From Ipomoea triloba (Eukaryota > Streptophyta > Magnoliopsida > Solanales > Convolvulaceae): a stretch of 64,000 nt of DNA. A program made the translations under genes and the position numbers. Shown here piece after piece: positions 34,340-46,335 of this stretch; positions within the stretch are counted from its first letter, which is position 1; each line of letters begins with the position of its first letter. The stretch lies in the NCBI RefSeq assembly GCF_003576645.1, contig NC_044917.1, positions 11,618,179 to 11,682,178 of the forward strand, read 5' to 3'. The notes beneath the pieces are model-generated. The model was not told the DNA's origin, did no database searches, and was given only the letters and a program-made list of their open reading frames with translations.

Positions 34340-35992
34340 CTACCTTGCACTTTCCATGTCGCTTACGTCTCTATCAGGCCACAGGAAATCTGCTACGTTG
34401 TTCGTGGTATGGATTTTCTGCAAATCTACTGTCCCTTCTTCCACCTTCTCTCGGATGAAATGGTACTGCACTCGTATGTGTTTCGTCCTTGAATGAAATG
34501 CAGGATTCCTTGCTAGATGCAAGGAACTCTGACTGTCACAAAACAAAGAGACAAACTCTTGTTTGTGCCCGAGCTCCTCCAATAGCATTTTCAACCAAAT
34601 TGCTTCTTTACTGGCTTGTGTAGCTGCTACATATTCTGCTTCTGTTGTTGACGTAGCCACAACTGCTTGCAGTTTTGAAACCCAGCTTACAGCTCCACCA
34701 GCAACTTTGAACACATATCCTGTCGTAGATTTACTTTTATCCAAATCCCCTGCATAGTCAGAATCCACATACCCGTTGATAAGAAAGTCTGATCCTCCAT
34801 AACATAATGCAACATCTGAGGTCCCCTTAATGTATCTTAGGACCCTCTTCACACAGTTCCAATGCTCTCTGCCTGGATTCGCCATGTACCGACTAACTAC
34901 TCCCACTGCTTGCGCAATGTCTGGTCTTGTACATATCATAGCGAACATTAGACTCCCCACCGCTGATGCATACGGTACTCGAGACATCTCCATCCTCCCT
35001 TCTTCATTGCTAGGACTCATACTTGAGGATACTTTGAGATTAATAGGAAGAGGGGTAGAAATTGGCTTACAATCTTACATGTTGAAACGTGACAAGATTT
35101 TCTTTAAATAATTCTTTTGAGAAAGCCAAATCTTCCTATTACCTCTGTCTCGGTGAATTTGCATCCCTAGAATCTTGTTTGCTGGTCCCAAGTCCTTCAT
35201 TTCGAATTCCCTAGCCAGTTGTGCCTTCAATTCATCAATGTGATCTTTGTTGGGGCCTGCGACCAACATGTCATCTACATACAACAGCAATATAACAAAG
35301 TTATCTTTTCCAAACCTCTTGAAATATGCACAAGGGTCTGCATTCAGTCTGTTGTATCCAAGGCACATGATGAAGGAATCAAATCTCTTATACCAACACC
35401 TTGGCGCCTGCTTTAAACCGTATAGAGATTTGTTCAACCTGCAAACCAAGTTCTGATTCTCTTTGTCTTCAAATCCTTCAGGCTAGAGCATATATATCTC
35501 TTCTTCAAGATCTCCATGAAGAAAAGCCGTTTTCACATCTAGCTGCTCTAGATGTAAGTTGAATGTAGCACACATCGCCAAAACTACACGAACTGTTGTT
35601 AGTCGAACCACAGGTGAAAATATTTCATTGAAATCAATACCTTCTTTCTGAGCATATCCCTTCACCACCAGTCTTGCACGATACCGCTCCACTTGATCGT
35701 CACCATTCCTTTTGATTTTGAAGACCCATTTGTTACCAATTGGCTTCCTTCCTTGTGGTAGTGGCACAAGTTCCCATGTATTATTTTTATGGAGAGCTTC
35801 TATTTCTTCCTGCATTGCTGCCGTCCATTGAGAAACATCTAAGCTGTTTATCGCCTCCTGAAAGGTTGATGGCTCACCATCCTCTGTTAGAAGGCAGTAT
35901 GCAACATTCCTTTCCATAACATAATCTGAGTGCCAAGTGGGACGTCTTCTTTCACGGTCTGATTGACGAGTTGTTGGAGCTCCAGAGCGTTC
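34340..35992 (-). pseudogene. Copia pol, reverse transcriptase and RNase H part
   Basis: Minus-strand frames give the RT N-terminus (WTAAMQEEIEALHKNNTWEL, NKWVFKIKRNGD, RLVVKGYAQKEGIDF), the RT core with the YVDDM active site (LLLYVDDMLVAG) and RNase H (GYVDSDYAGDLDKSKSTTGY, SRTKHIRVQYHFIREK). The frame is broken by a stop at 35483 after EEEIYML, a stop at 35075 after SRFNM, and a 3' end disrupted near 34370. It is therefore non-functional. Confidence 0.9.
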
Positions 35993-37890
35993 TGTTAGGA
36001 ACATCATGTAATAGGTTTTGATGATACCAACTGTTAAGTAGAAATCCCCAAGTCTCGATACATAGGCAAAACGCTGTAAGTTCGACAAGTAAACTAAGAG
36101 CGAAAATACAACCGGGTAACTTTGAGCTCAACTCGGAAAATATTTAAGCTTAAGGTAAACTTGTTTGAACAACTTAGAAGTTTTCGTGTTGTAAGCAAAC
36201 AGATAGATCAGAAGCAGGCACGAGACAACTCTGGAGGAATAAGGGTCTACGAGACATCAACTAAGTCTCGAGACACAAGCCAAGTTCGAGAGGTAAGGAC
36301 CTCTCGATATACCTATCGAGTTCGAGACGTAAAGAATATTCGAGAGATAGACCTCTCGATACATGGGATTGAAACATCAAGTGGTCGAGACATCTTTTAT
36401 GGTCTCGATAAACCGGCACTTCTCCAAGAGGCTGAATGTTAGTCAACATGTGCAGATAAAATACTCTAAGTTTGGAGAAGAAGAATATCATGGAGATAAA
36501 ATATTGAAGAGGTGCTGAGCGGGAGGTTTCAAAATGGACGGAAGTGGATGACACGTCAGACCTCCACCACAAACGGTCAAGAAGTGCACCAATCCTGAAG
36601 TGGTCAGATTCCCCAAACAAGGAATGATGGGAACATAAAAAGAGTAACTTTATCCAAAAGAAGCAAGTGAAGCATGAACTCAAGAAAGTGGAATATGGAA
36701 TATTCACTACAAAACAAAAGGCTCAAGTTACAAGACCACTACTCCATGAAAAATGCTGAAATTGTGCAAAGACCCATGTTCGGCGTGGGAGACCAATTTC
36801 AAACGGAATAGTTTTCCCTCCAACGGAACTATTCTTCTACTCTCATATATAAGGACGTAAAGACACAGAANNNNNNNNNNNNNNNNNNNNNNNAAGAGGT
36901 TCAAGTTACAAGATCACCACTCCATGAAATATGCTGAAAATATGCAAGACCCATGATCGGCATGGGAGACAAATTTCAAACGGAATAGTTTTCCCTCCAA
37001 CGGAATTATTCCTCTACTCTCATATATAAGGACGTGAAGACACAGAAGAGTTCAAGAGTTCAAAGAAGCTGGTTTATTCGAAAGAGGTGTCTGATTCAAA
37101 CGTTCAAGTGCAAGTGCTTAACTTGGAATATCATCCTGATATTCAAAACAGCGAGAAAACACATCTTAGTGTTTGAGAGAGTTACAAAGCTTAAACTGCT
37201 ATACATCTAGAAGGTGACCGAAGCTGCTCTACATCGAAGTTGATTCAACGATAGCTTTTGGTCAGATTGGAGTTTGTTACATTCAACTGTGACAACCAAA
37301 AACACCTTGCTTTGGATTAAGCAAGAGAGGTGGAGTAACCTGGCAGCTGTCCGAGTGAAAGAAACCTGAGGCTTGACGCGGGCTTGGTGATCAAAGGTCA
37401 AGTGCTCGAGAGGTGGAGTAACTGGAAGTGGGGAGAAAGACCTTGGAGAGGCGGAGTAACCTGGGAGCTGTCTTGTGAAAATCCTGAGGCTTGAGGCGGG
37501 CTTCGTGATCAAAGCTCAAGCGCTCGATATTGTACTAAAAAGGGAAGTTTTAGTGCAATCCTTCCAGGGAGTTTCTGGAAGAAAAGTGGACGTAGGCGGG
37601 TTGGCCGAACCACTTAAAAATCTCTCTCACATTTACCTTCTGTATTTATCTCTCGCTAACCTCTCGATTGCACTGCACATAAACACACCTCTCGAACTAA
37701 CTCAAACTCGTGCTAACAAAAAGGGGATAACATTTTCGCTGCGCATAAAACTTTGTCTTCTCCTCGTGAGGTATCGAACCTAAACATCCTAAGTTCAATA
37801 CACACGAGAGGTTGAAAAGATTTGCAAAATCTTATACAAGTCTATTCACCCCCCCCTCTAGACTTGTACCCCATCCCCTTGGGACCAACA
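35993..37890 (+). mobile_element. Solo LTR A, inserted in Copia pol
   Basis: Begins TGTTAGGAACATC and ends GGGACCAACA. A CGTTC target duplication lies at 35988-35992 and 37891-37895. No primer binding site or coding region follows inside, so it is a solo LTR of a long-LTR family. A TATA-like ATATATAAGGACG lies near 37022, giving plus orientation. It contains short direct repeats around GAGTAACCTGGGAGCTGTC (37330-37520). A 23-N gap (36871-36893) sits between two diverged copies of one 150-bp stretch, which inflates its length. Confidence 0.85.
36722..37047 (+). repeat. Duplicated ~150-bp stretch around an assembly gap
   Basis: 36722-36870 and 36900-37047 are two similar but not identical copies (both from TCAAGTTACAAGA to GAAGACACAGAA or the variant GTAAAGACACAGAA) on either side of 23 N. 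The sister LTR at 38134-39917 has this stretch once (about 39045-39200, reversed). A tandem repeat, or two haplotypes placed in series by the assembler, are both possible; the latter seems likelier. Confidence 0.7.
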
Positions 37891-38133
37891 CGTTCTGGTT
37901 CTGGTTCCTCGTGCGCCGGTTCTGCTTCAGAAGAATCTTGTTCAAATTCCTCCTCTACCTGTATCTGAGTAGTTTCTGGCTTTTCTTTTTCCGTGCTATC
38001 ATCAACTTCTCCTCTTTGTAGCCTGTCCTCTACAAAGATAACATCCCTGTTGATGACAACTTTGTGGGCAGTGGGATCCCACAAGCGATACCCCTTTACT
38101 CCATCAGCATACCCCAAGAATCTACATTTCCTG
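37891..38133 (-). pseudogene. Copia pol segment stranded between two solo LTRs
   Basis: The minus strand encodes the region between integrase and RT (RFLGYADGVKGYRLWDPTAH, then VVINRDVIFVED and a Glu/Pro-rich linker). It joins in order with the integrase part at 39918 and the RT part at 35992 once the LTRs and one duplication each are taken out. Confidence 0.9.
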
Positions 38134-39917
38134 TGTTGGTCCCAAGGGGATGGGGTACAAGTCTAGAGGGGGGGTGAATAGACTTGTATAAGATTTTGCA
38201 AATCTTTTCAACCTCTCGTGTGTATTGAACTTAGGATGTTTAGGTTCGATACCTCACGAGGAGAAGACAAAGTTTTATGCGCAGCGGAAATGTTATCCCC
38301 TTTTAGTTAGCACGAGTTTGAGTTAGTTCGAGAGGTGTGTTTATATGCAGTGCAAGCGAGAGGTTAGCGAGAGATAAAAGCAGTAAGTAAATGCAAGAGA
38401 GATTTTTAAGTGGTTCGGCCAACCCGCCTACGTCCACTCTTCTTCCAGAAACTCCCTGGAAGGATTGCACTAAAAACTTCCCTTTTTAGTACAATATCGA
38501 GCGCTTGAGCTTTGATCACGAAGCCCGCCTCAAGCCTCAGGTTTTTCGCCCCGCTTCTTGTTACTCCACCTATCGAGCACTTGAGCTTTGATCACCAAGC
38601 CCGCCTCAAGCCTCAGGATCTTCACAAGACAGCTCCCAGGTTACTCCGCCTGTCCTCAGGTTTTTCTCCCCGCTTCCAGTTACTCCACCTCTCGAGCACT
38701 TGAGCTTTGATCACCAAGCCCGCCTCAAGCCTCAGGATCTTCACTAGACAGCTGCCAGGTTACTCCGCCTCTTCTTGCTTAATCCAAAGCAAGGACCTTT
38801 GGTTGTCACAGTTGAGTGTAACAAACTCCAATCTGACCAAAAGCTATCGTTGAATCAATTTCGATGTAGAGCAGCTTCGGTCACCTTCTAGATATGTGGC
38901 AGTTTAAGCTATGTAACTCTCTCAAACACTAAGATGTGTTTTTCTCGCTGTATTGAATATCTGGATGATATTCCAAATTGAATGCTTGCACTTGAACGTT
39001 TGAATCAGACACCTCTTTAGAATTTCGAATGAACCAACCCCTTTTTTCACTGTGTCTTCACGTCCTTATATATGAGAGTTTGAGGAATAATTCCGTTGGA
39101 GGGAAAATTATTCCGTTTGAAATCTGTCTCCCATGCCGATCATGGGTCTTGCGTATTTTCAGCATTTTTCATGGAGTGGTGGTCTTGTAACTTGAACCTT
39201 TTGTCTGGTAGTGAATATTCTATATTTCACTTTCTTGAGTCCATGCTCCACTTTCGTCTTTTGGTAAAAGTTACTCTTTTTATATTCCCATCATTCCTTG
39301 TTTGTGGGGAATCAGACCACTTCAGCATTGGTGTACCTTTTGACCGTTTGTGGTGGAAATCTGATGTGTCATCCATTTCCGTCCATTTTGAAAACTCACG
39401 TTCGGCACCTCTTCATTATTCTATCTCCATGATATTCTTCTTCTCCAAACTTTAAGTATGCTTCCTGACCGTCATTCAGCATTACTGGAGAAGTGTCAGT
39501 TTATCGAGACCAAGGTTGATGTCTCGATTGTTTGATGTCTCGAATCCAAGCATCGAGAGGTCTACCTCTCGAACTCTGCTTATGTCCCGAACTGGATTGC
39601 TGTAACGAGAGATCCTATCTCTCGAACTCTGCTTATGTCTCGAGACTTAGTTGATGTCTCGCAGACCCTTATTCCTCCAGAGTTGTCCCGTGCCTTCTTC
39701 TGATTTGTCTATAGGATTACAACACGAGACTTCTAAGATGTTCAAACAAATTTACCTTGAGCTTAAATATTTTCCGAGTTGAGCTCAAAGTTACCCGGTT
39801 GTATTTTCGCTCTTGGTTTACTTGTCGAACTTACAGTGTTTTGCCTATGTATCGAGACTTGGGGATTTCTACTTAACAGTTGGTATCATCAAAACCTATT
39901 ACATGATGTTCCTAACA
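38134..39917 (-). mobile_element. Solo LTR B, inverted relative to solo LTR A
   Basis: Begins TGTTGGTCCCAAGG and ends TTCCTAACA on the plus strand, the reverse complement of solo LTR A. A TCCTG target duplication lies at 38129-38133 and 39918-39922. The duplications differ from those of LTR A (CGTTC), so the two are independent insertions of one family in opposite orientation, only 243 bp apart. Confidence 0.88.
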
Positions 39918-41903
39918 TCCTGGACTTCGGATCCAACTTTGTAATTTCCTGGGCATTGTACATTGCATACACAATGTTTCCAAATATATGGAGGTTTGAA
40001 TAATCAACAGGCTTACCAGTCCACATCTCCATTGGTGTCTTCAGCTCGATTGCAGTTGATGGAGCTCGATTCACCAAATAACAGGCGGTATTGACTGCTT
40101 CTGCCCAGAATGATTTTTCTAAGCCCGCAGCCCTCAACATTGCTCTTGTCCTTTCCAGCAAGGTTCTGTTCATCCGCTCTGCCACTCCATTTTGTTGAGG
40201 AGTGTATGCCACCGTGAACTGCCTTTTGATGCCTTCCTTCTTGCAGAAGTCATCAAATTCCTCACTTGTATATTCCCCTCCATTATCTGTCCTGAAACAC
40301 TTGATCTTCTTCCCGGAATCAAGTTCCACCCGTGCTTTGAAGGCTTTGAAAGTCGCAAACACATCTGACTTTCTCTTGATAGGGTACACCCAGCATCTCC
40401 AAGAGTAATCGTCGATGAATGAGACAAAATACTTGCCCCTCCTAGGGATGGAACCGGTGCTTGCCACACATCAGAGTGAACCAATTCTAGAACAGCCTTG
40501 CCTCTAGAATTTGATGTGCTGAATTTAAGACGATGTTGCTTACTTGTTATACAATGCTCACACAAAGGAAGTGATACCTTTGTTAACCCCGGAAGTAGCT
40601 TTTGCTCCACAAGAATCTTCATTCCTTGTTCTGACATGTGCCCAAGTTTCTGATGCCATAGCAGCGTAAAGTCTAGACTACATGCGGCAACCGATGCCTC
40701 TGCTTCTTGCAAAGTCTCTCCCTTCAGCATGTATAGATTTGCAGCTATCTTCTCCCCTTTCATCACCACAAGCGCTCCTTGGAAAATCTTCATGACTCCT
40801 TTCTGTGTTTCAATCTTGGTTGCACTATTATCCAATATTCCATAGGATAATAGATTTTTCTTCAAGCCCTTCACGTGCCGCACATCCTGAACAGTTTGGA
40901 CTGTTCCATCGTACATCTTCAGCTTGATGGTTCCAATGCCGATAATCTCCAAGGCATGATCGTCGCAGCTGTACACAGATCCTCCTGAGATTGGTTCATA
41001 ATGATGGAACCATCCTTTCCTTGAGGTCATGTGATATGTGGCTCCCGAGTCTATGAGCCATATATCCGCGAACCTTTTTCTGCCTTCCCTGGCTATTGAT
41101 GCTTCACAACAGAGAGCACTTCCATCATCTGAGGTACTTACAACATTTCCTTGAGGATTGGAATTTTGAGCTAAATTCCAACAATCTTTCTTCAGGTGAC
41201 CCTTCTTTCCACAGTTGTAACACTTTAAATTCTTCTTACTTGATTTTGATCTACCACGACCACTGCTTTGGCCATGTTCTGTTGACCTTCCTCTCATCAC
41301 CGTTAACGCCTCTGCCTGTTGCAGATTAACTTGTCTGTCCTCCTTGTTCTTGCGCCGACTTTCTTCTTCAAGAACCGCAACTGCAACATCATCGAAGACT
41401 AGATAGTCTGTAAGGATGTTGTTTGTTAAGTTGATGATGAGTTGATCATACGAATCAGGTAGACTCTGAAGTAGAAATTCCGCACGCTCCTGTGGCTCTA
41501 TTTTACAGCTTAGAGATGTAAGCTGGGAAAATAGAGTATTCAGCGTATTTAAGTGTTCCGTCACTGAAGTAGATTCTGACATACGAAGAGTATATAATTT
41601 CCTCTTAAGGAAAATTTTGTTGTGCAGTGACTTGGCCTCGTACAACTGGTTGAGGTGATCCCAAATCTCCTTGGCCGTCTTCTTCTCGTCGATGCTTGAC
41701 AATACTCCATCTGCTATTGATAGGTATAGATCCGCCATAGCATCCTCGTTCATCTCGCTCCATTTTTTGTCATCAGTAAAATCCACCGGCCTTTCACTGA
41801 TAGCCGCTAGACAGTTGTCTTTCCTCAGGATAGCCTTCACCTTCAATTTCCACAATGAGAAATTTTTCCCATTGAATTTTTCAATCTCAAATTTCGCTTC
41901 CAT
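39918..41903 (-). pseudogene. Copia gag, protease and integrase part
   Basis: Starts at ATG 41903 (MEAKFEIEKFNGKNFSLWK). Domains in order: gag helices, zinc knuckle (CYNCGKKGHLKKDC), protease (WLIDSGATYHMT), pre-integrase domain (LWHQKLGHMSEQGMKIL, CEHCITSKQHR), then integrase core (FRTDNGGEYTSEEFDDFC, YTPQQNGVAERMN). A single-base frame change near 40450 separates the two halves, and the integrase reading ends at solo LTR B. The predicted product matches Tnt1/RE1-like polyproteins in order. Confidence 0.9.
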
Positions 41904-41955
41904 ATTGTTCTTGAAACAAATTCTGAACAATATATCTAAAGGCTCTGATACCAAT

Positions 41956-42434
41956 TGTTGCGCCCGCGGAAGTGGGATAGATCAGATTGCAACAATAATT
42001 TGAGAAAGAAAAATAAATGAGGCACAGATTTTACGTGGAAAACCCCTAAACAAATTAGGGTAAAAACCACGGGCAAGGGTAGAAGAATTTCACTATGAGA
42101 AAATAGGAGTTACAACCACTCTCTAACTAACAAGGAGAAAACAAGGATAATTCTCTCTTGCTAGGAAGGAGAAATACACTTAACAAACTCTCTAATATCT
42201 CTAGTATATGAGGGAAGAATAGAATGATTTGGGATGACTAGAATGGCAAAATGACCTCCCTATTTATAGTTGAGAAATTGGGGTCATTTTGTAGTTAGTC
42301 CAAAGTTTAGGGACCAAATAATAAATATTTTGGTAGGTGCCTAACTCCATGCCTAACCCTTTTTGACTTGCCTAATTCTTTGTCAATTGTTGATATTTGC
42401 CTAATTATGGCTGCTGCAACATTCTTTGCCGACA
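41956..42434 (-). repeat. 5' LTR of the minus-strand Copia
   Basis: Adjacent to the primer binding site complement GGCTCTGATACCA (41941-41953); outer border at GCCGACA followed by CACAT. Confidence 0.95.
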
Positions 42435-43089
42435 CACATTGCTCGGGAGCGTTATTGCAAGCAGACACTGCCGGTCCAATGGAACTCTTTTGTGAAGGGT
42501 CAACAATGGCATCCTCCTGTTGTTTAAGTTTCTGTCTCTTGCGTTCGTGCTGAGCCTTTCTTTTTTCAGCCCTACGCTTCCTCTTCCTGCATTCATCAAG
42601 GTTTTCATCGACAGGACATGTCTGGTTTGACAAAGGTGCTTGCAATGCCATGTTAACCCCATCTCCTTGTCGCTGCACAATAAGATTGTCCGAAACAAGC
42701 CGATGAGCTAACCTCGCCAAACAAGATCCTGATATAGACTTGGGAGGCATAGGCCTAGAATGGTTTGTCAAGTAAAAGATATTAGAGCTCAAAAGCATGA
42801 TTCCTTTATAGAACTATTCATAACTCGTTGCAAACATAATAGAATTTCTCACCTTACGGTGACTCTCCCTGTGGTAATGGCAGTCTTCTCATGCCACAGC
42901 ATTGGAGGTGGCTTGATGTCATGCTTTTTGATAGCCTGATATACAAAAATATATATAGCTTACAAGTTATGCAATGAGATTTAGATTTATAAAGACCCGA
43001 ATTAGAATAGAGAGGAGTAAAACAGAGGATAAAAGTCACATACCTTTCCAGGCAATATTACTCCTTCAGGCAGTCTGGTAATATAAGGA

Positions 43090-44070
43090 TGAAAAGAAGG
43101 GACTTTATAAAATTAATTTGTCAGCCGTGCCCAACCACCTGCATCTTAGCCTGGTAGCTAATCACATGATCACGCAGATCTCTAGAGTTGGCATATGTAG
43201 GGTGCTCGAGTAACTTGAAATCTGAGGGCGCCTTATAGTATCTTACTTCCATCATGAACGGAGAAGCGATCAGGAGGAGCTTGGTGATCCGCCTCTCTTT
43301 CTCTTCCATCTTGTGTTTCAAGTCCCTAACTTCTTTTGCTAGATCCGCAACGCCAGGCTCACCAGGTTGGGCGCGCGCTCTCCTAGCCGCCGTTTCACCA
43401 CTATTCTCCACATCGTGGGCCTCGGCCTCCCGGCCATGCTAGTTAACCAGGTGCCTACACAAATCGTCCTGCCTGAGTCCCACTTCAGAGTGCTCTCTAG
43501 CCCCCCCCCCTCCTCCTTCCAATTGGTTAGTTGGGCGAGTGACATTTGGCTCAACCACTTAGTCGATCCATGATTGACCGAGCGAGAGCTGCAAGACCTT
43601 GGCGTGATTGAACTGGCCGCCGAGTCTGACTTCGGCTAATAGTGTGACCGTCTGAATGATCCGAGCGATTAATATCCTGAGAGGGCACATGCCTACTCTG
43701 CTCAATTGGGGGCGATTAGGGGTGGCACTTGCTGCTCGGGTGGTAAGGACAAGACGCCTTGTCCTGCTCTCCCACAAGCCACGATTACTTGGGCAATTAC
43801 CTCAGTGATACCTTGCACGGGAGCTGCCGGAGGGTTTGGCGCTACAACCGGCACTACTGATGGAGGAATGACTGGCTGCTCGTTTCCAGCCACCGACTGC
43901 TCAGCCGAGTTTCGGCGACTGAGCTGCTGTCGTAGATTGGGTGGTGGACGACTTAATTACTCTCGTAGGTCCCCCACTGAAGCGTGGTCGACTTCCTGAG
44001 CGATCATGACCACATTTTCGTTGGCGTTTCCATTTATGTTCCCATTCGCATTCCAGTTCGCAGGTGCATT
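43090..44070 (-). pseudogene. Ty3/Gypsy gag remnant
   Basis: The minus strand at 43121-43411 encodes LAKEVRDLKHKMEEKERR, ASPFMMEVRYYKAPSDFKL and DLRDHVISYQAKM, the N-terminal gag pattern of plant Gypsy elements. Upstream (about 43700-44070) a Pro/Asn-rich leader-like region and VVMIAQEVDHASVGDL may be gag N-terminal sequence out of frame. A poly-C run is at 43501-43510. No pol or LTR is recognised. Confidence 0.6.
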
Positions 44071-44074
44071 TGCA

Positions 44075-44500
44075 ACAACATTAGTTGTGTTGAAATGAAA
44101 TTGCAGTATATATAAAATGAAACTGAATAAAAGTTTCACATATTTGAGTGTATATTGTCCAACAAAACTGTAGTTGTATCGAAATGATACTGTAGTTGTG
44201 TTGTAATGAAACTGAATAATAGTTTCACATACTTGACTGTATAATGTTGAATAAAACTGTAGTTATATCGAAATGAAACTGTAGTTGTATTGAAATGAAA
44301 CTGCTGTGTATATAAAATGAAACTGAATAACAGTTTCACATATTTAAGTGCATATTGTCCAATGAAACTGTAGTTATATCGAAATAATACTGTAATTATG
44401 TTGTAATGAAACTATAATATATATAAAATGAAACTGAATAATAGTTTCACATATTTAAGTGTATATAAAATAAAACTGAATATGTTACACAAATAGCGTT
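44075..44500. repeat. Degenerate tandem array AAATGAAACTGTAGTTGTAT
   Basis: Units of about 35-60 bp built from GAAACTGTAGTT, ATCGAAATGAAACTG and TATAAAATGAAACTGAATAA repeat head to tail. The right flank (GAACGACGCGG, then CATGGTCCACGGTATAA at 44558) resembles flanks of the array at 16660-17005. Confidence 0.6.
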
Positions 44501-44794
44501 ACTTTATTTAGAACGACGCGGACAGATGCCGTTTCTTTTTACTAAAAGAAACTGGATCATGGTCCACGGTATAATTTTCGGATGGGGCTGCCTTAACGGG
44601 ACAAGCAATAAACAAAACCTTTATAAAAGAACACTTGCAATAAACAAAACCTTTATAAAAGAACACTTGGAGAAAATTATTCTAATCACACATCGTTTTC
44701 CATTATACTTTTGGAGAAAATTATTTCCCTTCTATTTATTTCTTATTCTGTGTGCGAATTAAATATATAAATAGCATACGGTATAGAAAAAATA

Positions 44795-45772
44795 GAGAAA
44801 AGTGTCAAATTGGCCCCCTAAGTCGGATGGATAGTGCAATTAGGCCCCCTAACTGAAAAAAGCTCCATTCAAGCCCCTTAAACCGGTAAAAAAGTGCAAT
44901 TGAGTCCTAAATGACTTGTTTATCAGGTCAAATTCAGTTAGGGGGCCAAATTGCACTATCCACCCAGTTTAGGGGCTAATTTGACACTTTTCATTTTTTT
45001 TTTAATTTTATTTTTCAAAACAAATATTTTTTATTTATTTCAGTTCAAAAAAAATATTTTTATTAAAAATATTACTTATTATAAATAAAAAATTAAAAAA
45101 CAGCCACCGGCCGTTTAATAATTTGGTCCTACTGTCAAATTAATTTGTAGAATTCGTCCCCAAGTGTTGGCCATACGCATTTTTCGTTCTTAAGTTATAA
45201 TTGATGTTGCACTTTTTGTGCCTTTATTAATAAAACATTAGGGACGAAATTTACAATTTTAGTATAACTCACGGACGAATATGTTGGCATTGCATTTTTC
45301 GTTCTTTTGTGCTCACTTCTCCTTTAGAGACAAAAATGTAATTTTCTATTTTTTGTTTTTTTAAATTATTTAAAATAATTATTTTTAAATTATTTAAAAT
45401 AATTTTACAAAACTTTTTTAATAATATAAAAATAATTATTTAAATAATGTTTTTGAAAAAAAAAAGAAAAAAAAAGTCGGCAGTCCCACTTTTGTTTTTT
45501 TTTTTTTTGGTTTTTTTTGTTTAAAAAAAATTTTAAATTATTAAAATTATTTATAGAATACAAATTAATTTGACATTATGACCAAATGTGATACAAATTA
45601 AAAAAGTTTTGCACTTAATTTCAGTCCAAGGACTAGTAACCTGATAAACAAGTCATTTAGGACTCAATTGCACTTTTTTGCCGGTTTAGGGGGCTTGAAT
45701 GGAGCTTTTTTCAGTTAGGGGACCTAATTGCACTATCCACTCCACTTAGGGGGCCAATTTGATACTTTTCCC
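44795..45772. mobile_element. MULE-type MITE with 9-bp target duplication
   Basis: Begins GAGAAAAGTGTCAAATTGGC and ends with the inverted form (GGGCCAATTTGATACTTTTC). The repeated words GTGCAATTAGGCCCCCTAA and AGCTCCATTCAAGCCCC are mirrored at both ends. GAAAAAATA flanks it at 44786-44794 and 45773-45781. It sits in the copy 2 counterpart of the sequence at about 19140, so it inserted after the CNGC duplication or was lost from copy 1. Confidence 0.8.
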
Positions 45773-45964
45773 GAAAAAATAAGATTTAACTTTGGAAAAA
45801 GCACATGTGAACTTCACAATAATAAATTATTAATTATGGAAAAGAATAGAAATATTAAATAGAAGTGTTCCGTAATCTTATTCGTAATTGGAACATTGTG
45901 AACAGCTTTAGATATTTGTGGGATCCACTGTCATTATTGTGCCCATTCGGGGTTATGATGAGGG

Positions 45965-46335
45965 TGAGCTCTGCTCTGCTCATCTTTCCCCTCAAAGTCT
46001 TCGCTAGCCCTTTCTTGGTATTTGCGGTTAAGTTTCTCTGTACATTCGCTTTCTCATTGAGTTATGGTCAAGTCTTCTTCTTAAGGCTTTCAGTTCTTAC
46101 TCAGCCTTTAAGATTCTCAACCACTGCTCTACTGCTCGCTCTATTACCATTGTTTTCTCTCACCTTTTCAATTCGTCCGAATGCTGAAGCCGACTTCCGC
46201 TCATACCTCTACTGCAAAATAGGTTCTTTTACCTCACACTCTACTCTACACTTTGTTTTTTTCTGAAAAAAAAGATAAAGTTTACAACTTTACACTTCAA
46301 TTTTGTGTATCTTTGGAATTATGATGAGTGCTCAA
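45965..46335 (+). other. Likely 5' untranslated exon of CNGC copy 2
   Basis: Homologous to 25085-25473 and ending at the same type of donor (CTCAA followed by GTAAGTTAATG). The ATG exon follows an acceptor at 46857, making a leader intron of about 520 bp, shorter than in copy 1 because most of the TRIM-like LTR is absent. Confidence 0.5.

Larger units (their letters stand above)
33811..42434 (-). mobile_element. Ty1/Copia retrotransposon, defective, with nested solo LTRs
   Basis: LTRs of 477 and 479 bp (33811-34287 and 41956-42434) begin TGTTGCGCCC and end GCCGACA and differ at only a handful of positions. A CACAT target duplication flanks it (33806-33810 and 42435-42439). In the minus orientation the primer binding site complementary to initiator tRNA-Met is at 41941-41953 and the polypurine tract at 34288-34302. 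Gag-pol runs on the minus strand and is interrupted by two other insertions (35993-37890 and 38134-39917), so the original element was about 4.9 kb. Confidence 0.95.
33759..43074 (-). pseudogene. Unidentified gene remnant interrupted by a Copia element
   Basis: Minus-strand exon-like blocks with GT-AG borders lie at about 43044-43074 (LPEGVILPGK), 42852-42937 (IKKHDIKPPPMLWHEKTAIT) and 42435-42753. The last contains SGSCLARLAHRLVSDNLIV and a strongly basic stretch (CRKRKRRAEKRKAQHERK) that looks like a nuclear localisation signal. The Copia at 33811-42434 splits this third block; across the CACAT duplication the frame would continue at 33810 and reach TAA at 33759. No start or upstream exons are present: a Gypsy gag remnant abuts at about 43090. 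I do not recognise the protein. Confidence 0.55.

Noticed and set aside
36122..36707. Open frames on both strands in solo LTR A
   Set aside because: They lie within an LTR, are not kept open in the sister LTR, and match no domain.
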